Shown one piece after another: positions 18,621-26,310 of a DNA stretch of 64,000 nt (its first letter is position 1; each line of letters starts with the position of its first letter). The stretch is from contig NZ_LUHJ01000017.1 in NCBI RefSeq assembly GCF_001597745.1, forward strand, positions 18,780-82,779. The letters are read 5' to 3'. This DNA is from Anabaena sp. 4-3 (GTDB lineage Bacteria > Cyanobacteriota > Cyanobacteriia > Cyanobacteriales > Nostocaceae). The translations under genes and the position numbers were made by a program. The notes under the pieces were generated by a model. The model had not been told where the DNA came from and made no database searches. It was given only the letters and a program-made list of their open reading frames with translations.

Positions 18621-18700
18621 CTGTTCATATTTACCAGGTAAGTGTCTATTTTTTGGCACTAAATTTCTAGTAAAGGTTAGATAATATCTGAGGAGCAAAC

Positions 18701-19798
18701 GTGTCCTATTTAATCTACGCTCCTGAAACTTCAAATGAGAGAGTCTATGAATTGAAACCAGGAGTTAACACCATTGGTCGCCAAATCGATAACACTATTG
18801 TTTTATTAGAAGAAACTGTATCACGTTACCACGCGCAGATTCACGTCACCCTCAATGGGGTGACAATTCAAGATTGTCAGAGTCGCAATCATACTTTTGT
18901 GAATCAAGTGCAAATTGATTCTTATCAACTGGCTGATGGTGATGTCATTGCTTGCGGTACTGCGCCGTTTAAATTTGTTCATGATCTGACGACATCACAG
19001 TTACAGAATATCGATGCTAAAGAATTATTAAGTGATAATTTAAAACAAATTGCTTTACCCCAAATACCAGTTCAACTGGACAGTTTGGTGAACCAGCAGT
19101 TTAATGAAGATTCAGTTATCAAATTTAATACTCACAATAGTGGACAAAAATCAGTCAACAAACTCAAAATTCTCTTAGAAGTCAGCAAACAACTCTGTTC
19201 TCCTGATGAACCAGAACAAATTCTCCAAAAAATTCTGGATTTGCTGTTTCAAATTATGGGAATTGATCGGGCTGTCATTCTTTTAGTTGATGACGAGTCT
19301 CAACAACTCGAACCAAAAGCTGTGAAGTTACGAGAGTATCTTCATGATGATCAACCATTTTACAGTCGGCGGATTGTCAATCTCGCTTATAAAAGCGGGG
19401 ATGCAATTATCACTCAAGATCCTCAGCGCGATCAGCGATTTTCTGATTCTATCTCAGTAGTTCTAGATGGAATTCAGAATTGTATGTGTGTGCCTTTGAA
19501 AAACTACAAGGAAACCATCGGGGTTTTATACGTTGATAATTTATCTCCGCTTGTCCGCTATACAGAAGAAGATTTAGAGTTTTTAGGTGCTTTGGCTAAC
19601 CAAGCCGCAGCAGCTATTCACATGTCTCATGAATTCCACAAACGAGAACAGAAACTAAAACAACAAGTATTGGAATTGCAAATTCAAATCGATCAATCGA
19701 AAAAAGACAGCGAAATTGCCGAAATTATCAACCAGGATTTTTTCCAAAATTTACAGCAACGTGCCGAGCAATTGAGAAACAACAATAATCAAATTTGA
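18701..19798 (+). CDS. FHA-GAF domain protein
   Basis: 365 residues starting at a GTG with a good GAGGAG ribosome site. Residues 1-95 form an FHA phosphothreonine-binding domain (NTIGRQIDNTIVL, SRYHAQI, DCQSRNHTFVNQ). A linker leads to a GAF domain at about 165-315 (ICSPDEPEQILQKILDLLFQIMGIDRAVILL, VPLKNYKETIGVLYVDN). The last 45 residues form a coiled coil (REQKLKQQVLELQIQIDQSKK). It has no output enzyme, so it is likely an adaptor that senses a small molecule and binds a phosphorylated partner. Its position beside the MinD-like ATPase and between the two halves of the island suggests regulation of the cluster. Confidence 0.85.
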   Translation: MSYLIYAPETSNERVYELKPGVNTIGRQIDNTIVLLEETVSRYHAQIHVTLNGVTIQDCQSRNHTFVNQVQIDSYQLADGDVIACGTAPFKFVHDLTTSQLQNIDAKELLSDNLKQIALPQIPVQLDSLVNQQFNEDSVIKFNTHNSGQKSVNKLKILLEVSKQLCSPDEPEQILQKILDLLFQIMGIDRAVILLVDDESQQLEPKAVKLREYLHDDQPFYSRRIVNLAYKSGDAIITQDPQRDQRFSDSISVVLDGIQNCMCVPLKNYKETIGVLYVDNLSPLVRYTEEDLEFLGALANQAAAAIHMSHEFHKREQKLKQQVLELQIQIDQSKKDSEIAEIINQDFFQNLQQRAEQLRNNNNQI

Positions 19799-19859
19799 AA
19801 AACCGAACTAAGTTAGGACTAAAACTGCTTGTCATAGTTAAAAGTCATCAGGCGTAAAT

Positions 19860-19882
19860 CCCCCGCATTCACGCGGGGGTTA
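19860..19882. terminator. Likely bidirectional terminator between FHA-GAF and halogenase genes
   Basis: A 7-bp GC stem (CCCCCGC/GCGGGGG) with a six-base loop lies 62 bases after the FHA-GAF stop and 22 bases past the convergent halogenase stop. The T-run is weak on both strands. Confidence 0.55.
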
Positions 19883-19903
19883 TAACGAGGTTATGTAGAC
19901 TCC

Positions 19904-21235
19904 TTAGGAAAAATATCCGATGCCATATCCGACTTCGGTAAAACTTGGCTGAGTCCACTGACCGTATAATTTGGCAACTCCTTTGATGAGAGCGGTGACA
20001 ATGTTGGTTTCTGTCTCTGCTACTGTTGATGAGAATTCTAGAAAATTGTCAATTGGATGAGGCGATCGCTGTGCTAATTCTAAAACACTATAAAATTTTT
20101 CTAATAGTGTTTTATTCTCCAAATTTTCTATTTCTTGATAAAAATTAGCTTCGGCAAATTCCCAAAATTTTGTATTGAAGCGAGACCCCATTGCATAATG
20201 CCAGCCAACAAACAGAGACATCTTATAAACATAATTCAGAAAGTATTGATTGAAAATTATCAGTTGGCTTTCATCTAATCTTTCTCTTTTTTCGAGTTTA
20301 GCAAAAGACCGAAGCACCCAATGAGATATGGCTTCAACCTGTTTGAGAATACAGCCAATAGCTGTTGCTTCTAAAGGTTCGAGAAACGAAGCACTATTAC
20401 CAATCTTAAAAAGTGCGCCGTCAAAACAATTACGTACAGTAAAATTCGGGAAATTTACCTGTTTAGCTTGACCATTATAGGTAATTCCTTCTGCCTGAAA
20501 GAATTTATCAAAATCTGTTTCTATTTCACTGACTGAACTAATATCACGATTGTAAATGTAACCATAAGATGTGCGATTGGTTAGGGGAATGGTAAAAATC
20601 CAACCATGAGGTCGAGCTATACTTCTAGTAGCTGTTTGATACTTGACCGCATGGCTGCCAATTTTTAGATCAATAGTATGATCATCAATTCCCGGAACTT
20701 GACGAATTAAAGCTCTATTAGTAGGTATCCAAGACAGTTTAATGTAATTTTCATCAAAAGATTGAGGAAATCCTCGCGCGTCAATTGCTAGGTCAACTTC
20801 TAGATTAGTATTATTTGCTAATATAATCTTGACTGATATTCCGTTGCTTTGTAAATCTATTACATTGGAATCAATTTCTGTCGCACAAACATGTTCTTTA
20901 AGAAGATTAACGATTTCCACGGCAGAAATATGATAGGCATATCCTTGTCCGACGGGATAAAAGTGATGGAAAAATTTTTCGTGTTCAACTCCCCAATTCT
21001 CAAAGCTAATGCCAAATTTTCGAGTAATATGACATCTTTTTTCTAGTTGTTCATAGCTCAAATTAGTAATTTTATCTAACCAAGTTAAAAAGTAAGGTGT
21101 TGTGCCTTCACCTACCCCAATGCTAGGGATAGTCGAGTCATAAATATGATATAAGTCAAACTGAGGAAAATGTTTGCTGATGTGTGATGCAGCGATATAT
21201 CCTGCTGTACCACCACCAATAACGGCTATTTTCAT
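19904..21235 (-). CDS. Flavin-dependent tryptophan halogenase-like enzyme
   Basis: 443 residues of the tryptophan halogenase family. FAD-binding motif GGGTAGYIAA is at residues 7-16 and IGVGEGTTP at 39-47. Lys73 in HITRKFGISFENW aligns with the catalytic lysine of PrnA and RebH. The family motif WxWxIP appears as W212-I-F-T-I-P217, so the second Trp is Phe. The protein is shorter than free-tryptophan halogenases (about 500-540). It lies in a minus-strand run after four precursor peptides that all end in Trp and after the flavin oxidoreductase gene. By analogy with RiPP halogenases such as MibH and the Trp brominase SrpI, I infer action on core-peptide Trp. The Phe change leaves open another flavin reaction. 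Confidence 0.85.
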   Translation of the reverse strand: MKIAVIGGGTAGYIAASHISKHFPQFDLYHIYDSTIPSIGVGEGTTPYFLTWLDKITNLSYEQLEKRCHITRKFGISFENWGVEHEKFFHHFYPVGQGYAYHISAVEIVNLLKEHVCATEIDSNVIDLQSNGISVKIILANNTNLEVDLAIDARGFPQSFDENYIKLSWIPTNRALIRQVPGIDDHTIDLKIGSHAVKYQTATRSIARPHGWIFTIPLTNRTSYGYIYNRDISSVSEIETDFDKFFQAEGITYNGQAKQVNFPNFTVRNCFDGALFKIGNSASFLEPLEATAIGCILKQVEAISHWVLRSFAKLEKRERLDESQLIIFNQYFLNYVYKMSLFVGWHYAMGSRFNTKFWEFAEANFYQEIENLENKTLLEKFYSVLELAQRSPHPIDNFLEFSSTVAETETNIVTALIKGVAKLYGQWTQPSFTEVGYGIGYFS

Positions 21236-21281
21236 GGTATTTTATCATCCAAAAATGAAAAGTTTGGCAGTTGTTAGTTAA

Positions 21282-22799
21282 TTAATATTTTTCAAAATTG
21301 TTTCTAAAATCGTATCGGCCAGGAGCAAGGATATTATTAGGATCTAGTTGCTGTTTCAATTGGCTAATTAATTGATTATAATCATCTGCTGGCGAGGGGA
21401 GAGAATTCATTGATTGAATCCCTAACCGATAAGGAATATATCCTGATTGCAATAAGAATTGTAAAATTTGATTGTGGCATGACATTGCTCGATCATCTTC
21501 TTCAGGTTGCTCGCGATCATACATGATAGCGATAAACATTTTGACACTTCTACTTGTTGAACAACTGATGGCAATGTTTGGCTCAAATCCAAAGGATTTA
21601 ATTGTTGATTCAATTGTTTTTAAGGCGGCAACAATTTGCTGTCCATCAAAAGGAAATAATGGACAAAGCCAATGTACACCACAAGCATCTCTATCAGGAT
21701 CGATATTGTTAGGTATTTTGATTTTCTTGCGCCAATAAGTGCTTTTGACATTTAAATTACTGGGAACCCCAATACTTAAATTTAATAGTTCATTACTAGC
21801 ATCGTGTCCTCTAAAAGTTACTGGAGCTACTTTTCCGGCGAATGCTTCTTCAATTATCTGCTGTAATGCGAATGCTTGTTCGCGACTGGCGCAATATAAA
21901 TCTCCACTTCCTATCCAAGGTTCAACACCTTTTAATTCTTTCAGAGAAAAAGGGGTTTTTCCTCCTAAAAGTTGCCAAGGATATCGCCCTTCTCTGGCTA
22001 AAACTTTGTAGCAATTCCAAAGATTAAAACAGTTTTCCTGAATTGTACCTTGCAGCATTAATTGCTGAATGATATCGAGGACTTTCTCTAAAGAATCATC
22101 ATCTTTAACGACACAATTAAAAGATTGATAATATTTGGGTAGGGGTGTTAACCAAACTGTCATTTGGGTGACTATGCCCCAATTAGATTGGGCAAATATA
22201 CCATCTAGGGAAGGCCCTACTCCCCAACGACTCACAGGTGTAGTTTTGGCATGAGCAAAACGTCCAAATCCAGTATGAATCAGTTCTCCTGTGGGTAAAA
22301 CTACTTCAAAACCGCAAACATAACTGGCGCGATCGCCATTCGGCCCAATACCATCTCCTCTTTCCAAGGCATTTCCGATTAAGCTAGCATGGGGAGAACC
22401 GCCAATTACAGATATAAATAAGTTGGACTGAATATCGCGCAAATATTCAAATACCTGTTGAAAGGTAACTCCTGGTTCTACAGTGATGTAAGCCAGCTTT
22501 TCGTTATATTCAATAATGCGATTTAACCTGCTCAAATCCATCACTACACAGTTATCTTGAACGGGAACTCGTGAACCCAAGCCCCAATTTTTACCCCGGC
22601 TAATAGGATAAATAGGTGTGTGATATTGATTGGCAATTTTGACGCATTCTTGAACTTCGGCGCGATCGCCTGGTCGAATAATCGCCAACACTCGCTGTTT
22701 AGTAGCAAAAGTTGCTGTCTGCACAGCAGCAATATTTGCTTCGTCTGTGAAAACATTCTCTTTTGTGAGGATTTCTTGCCAAGCTTTCAGTACATCCAT
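21282..22799 (-). CDS. VAO/p-cresol methylhydroxylase-type FAD oxidoreductase
   Basis: 505 residues. The N-terminal half is a PCMH-type FAD domain (QECVKIANQYHTPIYPISRG, then KNWGLGSRVPVQDNCVVMDL). The GKNWGLG loop and SVIGGSPHASLIGNALERGDG are typical of the vanillyl-alcohol oxidase/4-cresol dehydrogenase branch. The C-terminal half is the substrate cap, ending in QLDPNNILAPGRY. Family members oxidise benzylic or para-alkylphenol positions, or alcohols. The gene lies 99 bases after precursor A and 46 bases before the halogenase, all on the minus strand, so it is expected to modify the core peptide. The reaction is not predictable from the sequence. Confidence 0.87.
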   Translation of the reverse strand: MDVLKAWQEILTKENVFTDEANIAAVQTATFATKQRVLAIIRPGDRAEVQECVKIANQYHTPIYPISRGKNWGLGSRVPVQDNCVVMDLSRLNRIIEYNEKLAYITVEPGVTFQQVFEYLRDIQSNLFISVIGGSPHASLIGNALERGDGIGPNGDRASYVCGFEVVLPTGELIHTGFGRFAHAKTTPVSRWGVGPSLDGIFAQSNWGIVTQMTVWLTPLPKYYQSFNCVVKDDDSLEKVLDIIQQLMLQGTIQENCFNLWNCYKVLAREGRYPWQLLGGKTPFSLKELKGVEPWIGSGDLYCASREQAFALQQIIEEAFAGKVAPVTFRGHDASNELLNLSIGVPSNLNVKSTYWRKKIKIPNNIDPDRDACGVHWLCPLFPFDGQQIVAALKTIESTIKSFGFEPNIAISCSTSRSVKMFIAIMYDREQPEEDDRAMSCHNQILQFLLQSGYIPYRLGIQSMNSLPSPADDYNQLISQLKQQLDPNNILAPGRYDFRNNFEKY

Positions 22800-22898
22800 C
22801 TTTTGTTCTTATGTTAACGTTAGGCAATCGCCTGGGTGCTATGATTAGGGGTTTGAAATTACCGACAGGATGGCCTGACTAATTGAATTAGTAGGGTT

Positions 22899-23174
22899 TT
22901 ACCAACCTCTAAACCTGGGCGACCACCAGTTAATCACCATACCGCCAGCGACAGTTTCCAAGACTGCCTCTGATAGTTCACCTTCTTCGCTATCATCAAA
23001 ATTAATGCCATGTTCCAAGAGAAAAGCTTGGACATCTTCTTCAGTAAACTGATAGCCTTTTTCCGCACCAATGTTTACCACTTCTGCTAATCCGCCCGCC
23101 TGTTCTAGTTGCTGTTGCAAGGTTTTATCTTGACTAGCGGATTGCATCATTTGTGCGATCGCTTGTTTCGACAT
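22899..23174 (-). CDS. Nif11-type leader precursor peptide A
   Basis: 91 residues. The Nif11-like leader begins MSKQAIAQMMQSASQDKTLQ and ends GELSEAVLETVAGG. The double glycine at 77-78 is the expected C39 cleavage site. The predicted core is MVINWWSPRFRGW, 13 residues with three Trp, two Arg and a C-terminal Trp. A GAGGT ribosome site precedes the ATG. It is the last of four tandem precursor genes and lies just before the flavoenzyme gene. No Cys occurs in the core, so a lanthionine or thioether product is not expected. Confidence 0.92.
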   Translation of the reverse strand: MSKQAIAQMMQSASQDKTLQQQLEQAGGLAEVVNIGAEKGYQFTEEDVQAFLLEHGINFDDSEEGELSEAVLETVAGGMVINWWSPRFRGW

Positions 23175-23205
23175 TGTAAAATTACCTCAATCATATTGAA
23201 CAAAA

Positions 23206-23505
23206 TTACCAACCACGAAGGTTAATTCTCACGTTATCCGTCCATTTTCCGTCCCAAAAAGAGCCACCAGCCACAGCATCAAGCATTTCCTCTGATAGTT
23301 CTTCCCCCTGACCGTCTACGATGTCTATGATATTAATACCGCGTTCAGTCATAAAAGCTTGTACATCTTTTTCAGTAAACTGATATCCTTTTTCCGCCCC
23401 AATTTGAACGACTTCTGCAAACCCTTGTGCAGCTTCGAGCTTTTTTTGCAAAGCTAAATCTTCTCCAGCAGTTTCTATCATGCGTGCAACAGATTCTTTA
23501 GACAT
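23206..23505 (-). CDS. Nif11-type leader precursor peptide B
   Basis: 99 residues from the ATG at 23505; an upstream start would add 27 residues that overlap the preceding gene and do not match its paralogues. The leader starts MSKESVARMIETAGEDLALQ and ends EELSEEMLDAVAGG. The predicted core is SFWDGKWTDNVRINLRGW (18 residues, three Trp, two Arg, ending RGW). An AGGA ribosome site lies upstream. It shares the N-x-R-[VI]-x-[ILY] pattern with cores C and D and the RGW ending with core A. Confidence 0.92.
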   Translation of the reverse strand: MSKESVARMIETAGEDLALQKKLEAAQGFAEVVQIGAEKGYQFTEKDVQAFMTERGINIIDIVDGQGEELSEEMLDAVAGGSFWDGKWTDNVRINLRGW

Positions 23506-23579
23506 TTGATTTGTCCTGGTTTTCAATAAATAGAGGAAGTTGAGCAGATTACCTACAAAAGAACTGAAAAAATATTTTG

Positions 23580-23876
23580 CTACCACTGACGGATTGTAAT
23601 TGGTGGGTTATTGCCATACCTAATTCTCAAATTCTGAAACCATCCACCAGCAACAGCATCAAGGATTTCTTCTGATAGTTCACCATCGGAACTTTCTTCA
23701 ACAGGAATACCACGCTCATTCAGAAAAGCTTGCACATCTTCTTGAGTAAACTGATAACATCTCTCAGCACCGATTTTAACAACTTCTGCAAACCCTTGTG
23801 CAATTTCCAGTTTATTTTGTAACGCTACATCTTGGCTAGCAGCTTGCATTAATTGCTCAACAACTTCTTTTGACAT
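23580..23876 (-). CDS. Nif11-type leader precursor peptide C
   Basis: 98 residues. The leader starts MSKEVVEQLMQAASQDVALQ and ends GELSEEILDAVAGG at 78. The predicted core is WFQNLRIRYGNNPPITIRQW (20 residues, three Arg, ending RQW). It is the longest core and the only one with Pro-Pro. A GAGGAA ribosome site precedes the ATG. A single Cys lies in the leader (GAERCYQF), not in the core. Confidence 0.92.
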   Translation of the reverse strand: MSKEVVEQLMQAASQDVALQNKLEIAQGFAEVVKIGAERCYQFTQEDVQAFLNERGIPVEESSDGELSEEILDAVAGGWFQNLRIRYGNNPPITIRQW

Positions 23877-24101
23877 TAATATTATTCCTCAAAAAAATCA
23901 GATATTTTGGTTATTTTCCACACTAATGTTTAAGTTTTAAAGATTAATTAAAATTATTTAAATTAAAAAATAATCTGATTTTAATATAATCAAATATTAA
24001 CAATAATCATAACCATGTTACAGAGTCATAGGCAATAAATAATAACTAAGTAAACAAGTTACTTTGATTTAAATGGTTCATTTTTACGATAGATAAGAGG
24101 A

Positions 24102-24133
24102 AGGGTATATTGAATGAAATTAACATATACCCT
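24102..24133 (-). terminator. Hairpin between precursor genes D and C
   Basis: A 9-bp perfect stem (AGGGTATAT/ATATACCCT) around a 14-base loop lies 110 bases past the stop of precursor D. The stem is AU-rich and lacks a long T run, so it may attenuate or stabilise the transcript rather than end it. The rest of 23877-24243 is AT-rich and shows no gene. Confidence 0.45.
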
Positions 24134-24243
24134 CTTCAAGTTGACTATTTGATTACTTACCTCGCAAGTAACAAACACCAACCAACTGAATTGAACTATA
24201 GCAAGTCATAATTTACCTGCTGTAGAACAGTGGAAACTACGAT

Positions 24244-24519
24244 CTACCAACCAGAACCGCCACGAATTCTGACTCTCCAGTTATCAAACCAGCCACCAGC
24301 AACAGCTTCAAGGGCTTCTTCAGATAATTCTCCTTCTGGCCCTTCTATTAAGCCGCGTTCAGCTAGGAAAGCTTGTGCTTCTTCTTCAGTAAAATTAAAG
24401 CCATTTTCAGCACCGATTTTTACAGCTTCTGCATATCCATCAGCTTTTTCTAGTTGCTGTTGTAAAGCCGCATCTTCTTTAGCAGCTTCAAACATTTTTA
24501 CAAGAGCTTCTTTAGACAT
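24244..24519 (-). CDS. Nif11-type leader precursor peptide D
   Basis: 91 residues. The leader starts MSKEALVKMFEAAKEDAALQ and ends GELSEEALEAVAGG at 76. The predicted core is WFDNWRVRIRGGSGW (15 residues, three Trp, alternating RVRIR, ending SGW). A strong AGGAG ribosome site lies upstream. It is the first precursor of the run, separated from C by 367 bases. The 322-base gap upstream (24520-24841) separates it from the divergent peptide-arginase gene, so regulatory sites for both directions should lie there. Confidence 0.93.
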   Translation of the reverse strand: MSKEALVKMFEAAKEDAALQQQLEKADGYAEAVKIGAENGFNFTEEEAQAFLAERGLIEGPEGELSEEALEAVAGGWFDNWRVRIRGGSGW

Positions 24520-24841
24520 TTTATTTCTCCTAGTAATTAGTTAATCAGATGGATGTTTTTGCTGAATCAAATCATCAAAAATCAGACATAATTCTTTTAT
24601 AATCTAGATGTTCTAGCATCGCAATATAGATAAGTTCTTAAAAGTTCAGGATGTAAATACAATTTTTTTGTTGCAGTTAATAAAAGTTATGGAAAGTTCA
24701 GGTGGTTAATTTTGAAGGATGTTTATTAATAGATTTCGTAAACTTTTTTTAACATATATATTGCTTTGCAAAAAATACATTTAGAATGCGCTTATAGTGT
24801 TGATTAACTAAAATAACACCAAGAAAATAAATAAAGAAATA
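24520..24841. promoter_or_regulatory. Divergent control region between precursors and arginase-like gene
   Basis: 322 bases of very AT-rich sequence lie between two divergently transcribed units of the island. Promoters for both must lie here on layout grounds. I can point to no single convincing -10/-35 pair or operator, and see no ORF. Confidence 0.4.
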
Positions 24842-26293
24842 ATGAAACCTATCATATTTGAAGAGCATTCTGCTGTATTACCAGAGTGGAAGCGGCGCAG
24901 GATTCAAGGTAAAACTTTAATTTATTTAGATGCACATATAGACCTTCAGTTAGTCAGCCAGCAGCGAATTGCAGCATTGGAAAATTGCACAACGGCTGAT
25001 GAATTGGCTAAATATGAGAAACCCCATCACATGTTGCCTGATCGCGGTTACAGCTATAGCATTGAAGATTTCTTATATCCGGCTTACCGCTTGGGCATGA
25101 TTTCCCGTTTGATTTGGGTGAGTCCCCCTCAAAACGAAGAACAAAATCGAGAACAAAAAATTAAAGAAATTCTGGGCAAGTTGCAATCAATGGAAGGAGT
25201 GAGCCTGGAAGATTTATCAAGTTTTAAGCTAGTCGGTACTATCTTAGAAGGGAAACTGTTGGGATTGGATGTAGTTATTTGCGATTATCGTGATCTAACT
25301 CAATTGCAGCTGCCAGAAGACAGTTTAATTGATATCGATATCGACTATTTTATTGAATTACCTGCGGACGAACCTTGGATCGATCCGCAAGAGGTGTTTA
25401 CTAGCTTGCAAAAGCTGCCTTTAACGTCGGATTTTGTCACCTTAACTCGTTCAGTCAGTAGTGGTTATACACCATTGCGTTATCGTTTTATTGCAGACTA
25501 TCTGGCGGCTTTATGGGAAGGCGATCGCCAAAAGTCCAGTCATTACTCGCGCTTATTCGATTTGGACAAAAAATTGCGAGATGGAGAAGCTGAGGTTGTT
25601 GTCGCCGGTTGTCTTGAGGAATTACAACAATTCTCAGACTGCGCTACAACTTACTACCTACTGAGCCTAGCGGAATCCAATCATGAACTAGCCCAAGATT
25701 ATCACAAGCAAGCGGCTAGTTTAGATGTTAATTATCGTTACAGTGTCTTGCGTTCTATTAGTGAATTAGCCAGTCGTGACTTAAAATTTGAGCGGCAGAA
25801 CTTGGAAGAATTAGAACAGCAACTAGAAGTAAGCGGAGTGAATCAACAAGAGTTGGCGATCGCTCACTTTACATTAGGGCTGTTGTATAGCAAATTGGGG
25901 GATTTTCGCCAGGTATTCAAGCACCATCAAATTTACAAGAAAATCAGCACTCGCCACCCCCAACTCAACTTCAGGCTAGGCAATTTGCTACTGCAAGCAG
26001 GATATCCCCAACGTGCAGCCAGTTTTCTTCATGCTGCATTACAAGATGAGATGACAGCCTGTGGAGCGCATTCATTACTCGGCAGAATCTACGCCAAACA
26101 GGGCGATTTAAAACAGGCGTGCCAGCATTTTTTGAAAGTCAGCGAACTGATGCCAGCATTTAGTCCGCCTGTGAACGTACTCGCCAAAATTTACCACCAG
26201 ATGGGAGACGAATCAAACTCTCAAGCAATGTATAAAAAATATCAACGCATTCAGTTGGCTACTGCAATATTAGTTCAAAAATTAGAAAATTAA
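24842..26293 (+). CDS. Peptide-arginase-like protein (UPF0489) fused to TPR repeats
   Basis: 483 residues. Residues 1-280 match the UPF0489 family: EEHSAVLPEWKRRRIQ, then LIYLDAHID (D30, H32, D34) and LIDIDIDYF (D164, D166, D168). DAHxD and the DxDxD-type motif are the Mn2+-binding motifs of the ureohydrolase/arginase fold. OspR of this family converts Arg to ornithine in the landornamide precursor, so peptide arginase is the best assignment. Residues about 330-480 are TPR-like (HFTLGLLYSKLGDFRQVFKHH, SLLGRIYAKQGDLKQACQHF), probably for binding leader or partners. All four cores contain two or three Arg. It is divergent from the precursors and upstream of the MBL-fold gene. Confidence 0.85.
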   Translation: MKPIIFEEHSAVLPEWKRRRIQGKTLIYLDAHIDLQLVSQQRIAALENCTTADELAKYEKPHHMLPDRGYSYSIEDFLYPAYRLGMISRLIWVSPPQNEEQNREQKIKEILGKLQSMEGVSLEDLSSFKLVGTILEGKLLGLDVVICDYRDLTQLQLPEDSLIDIDIDYFIELPADEPWIDPQEVFTSLQKLPLTSDFVTLTRSVSSGYTPLRYRFIADYLAALWEGDRQKSSHYSRLFDLDKKLRDGEAEVVVAGCLEELQQFSDCATTYYLLSLAESNHELAQDYHKQAASLDVNYRYSVLRSISELASRDLKFERQNLEELEQQLEVSGVNQQELAIAHFTLGLLYSKLGDFRQVFKHHQIYKKISTRHPQLNFRLGNLLLQAGYPQRAASFLHAALQDEMTACGAHSLLGRIYAKQGDLKQACQHFLKVSELMPAFSPPVNVLAKIYHQMGDESNSQAMYKKYQRIQLATAILVQKLEN

Positions 26294-26310
26294 TTCTACT
26301 GTTTAAGAAG

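Noticed and set aside
22899-24519. Lanthipeptide precursors
   Set aside because: Cores lack Cys and no LanM-type synthetase is in the window; Nif11 leader alone does not imply lanthionines.
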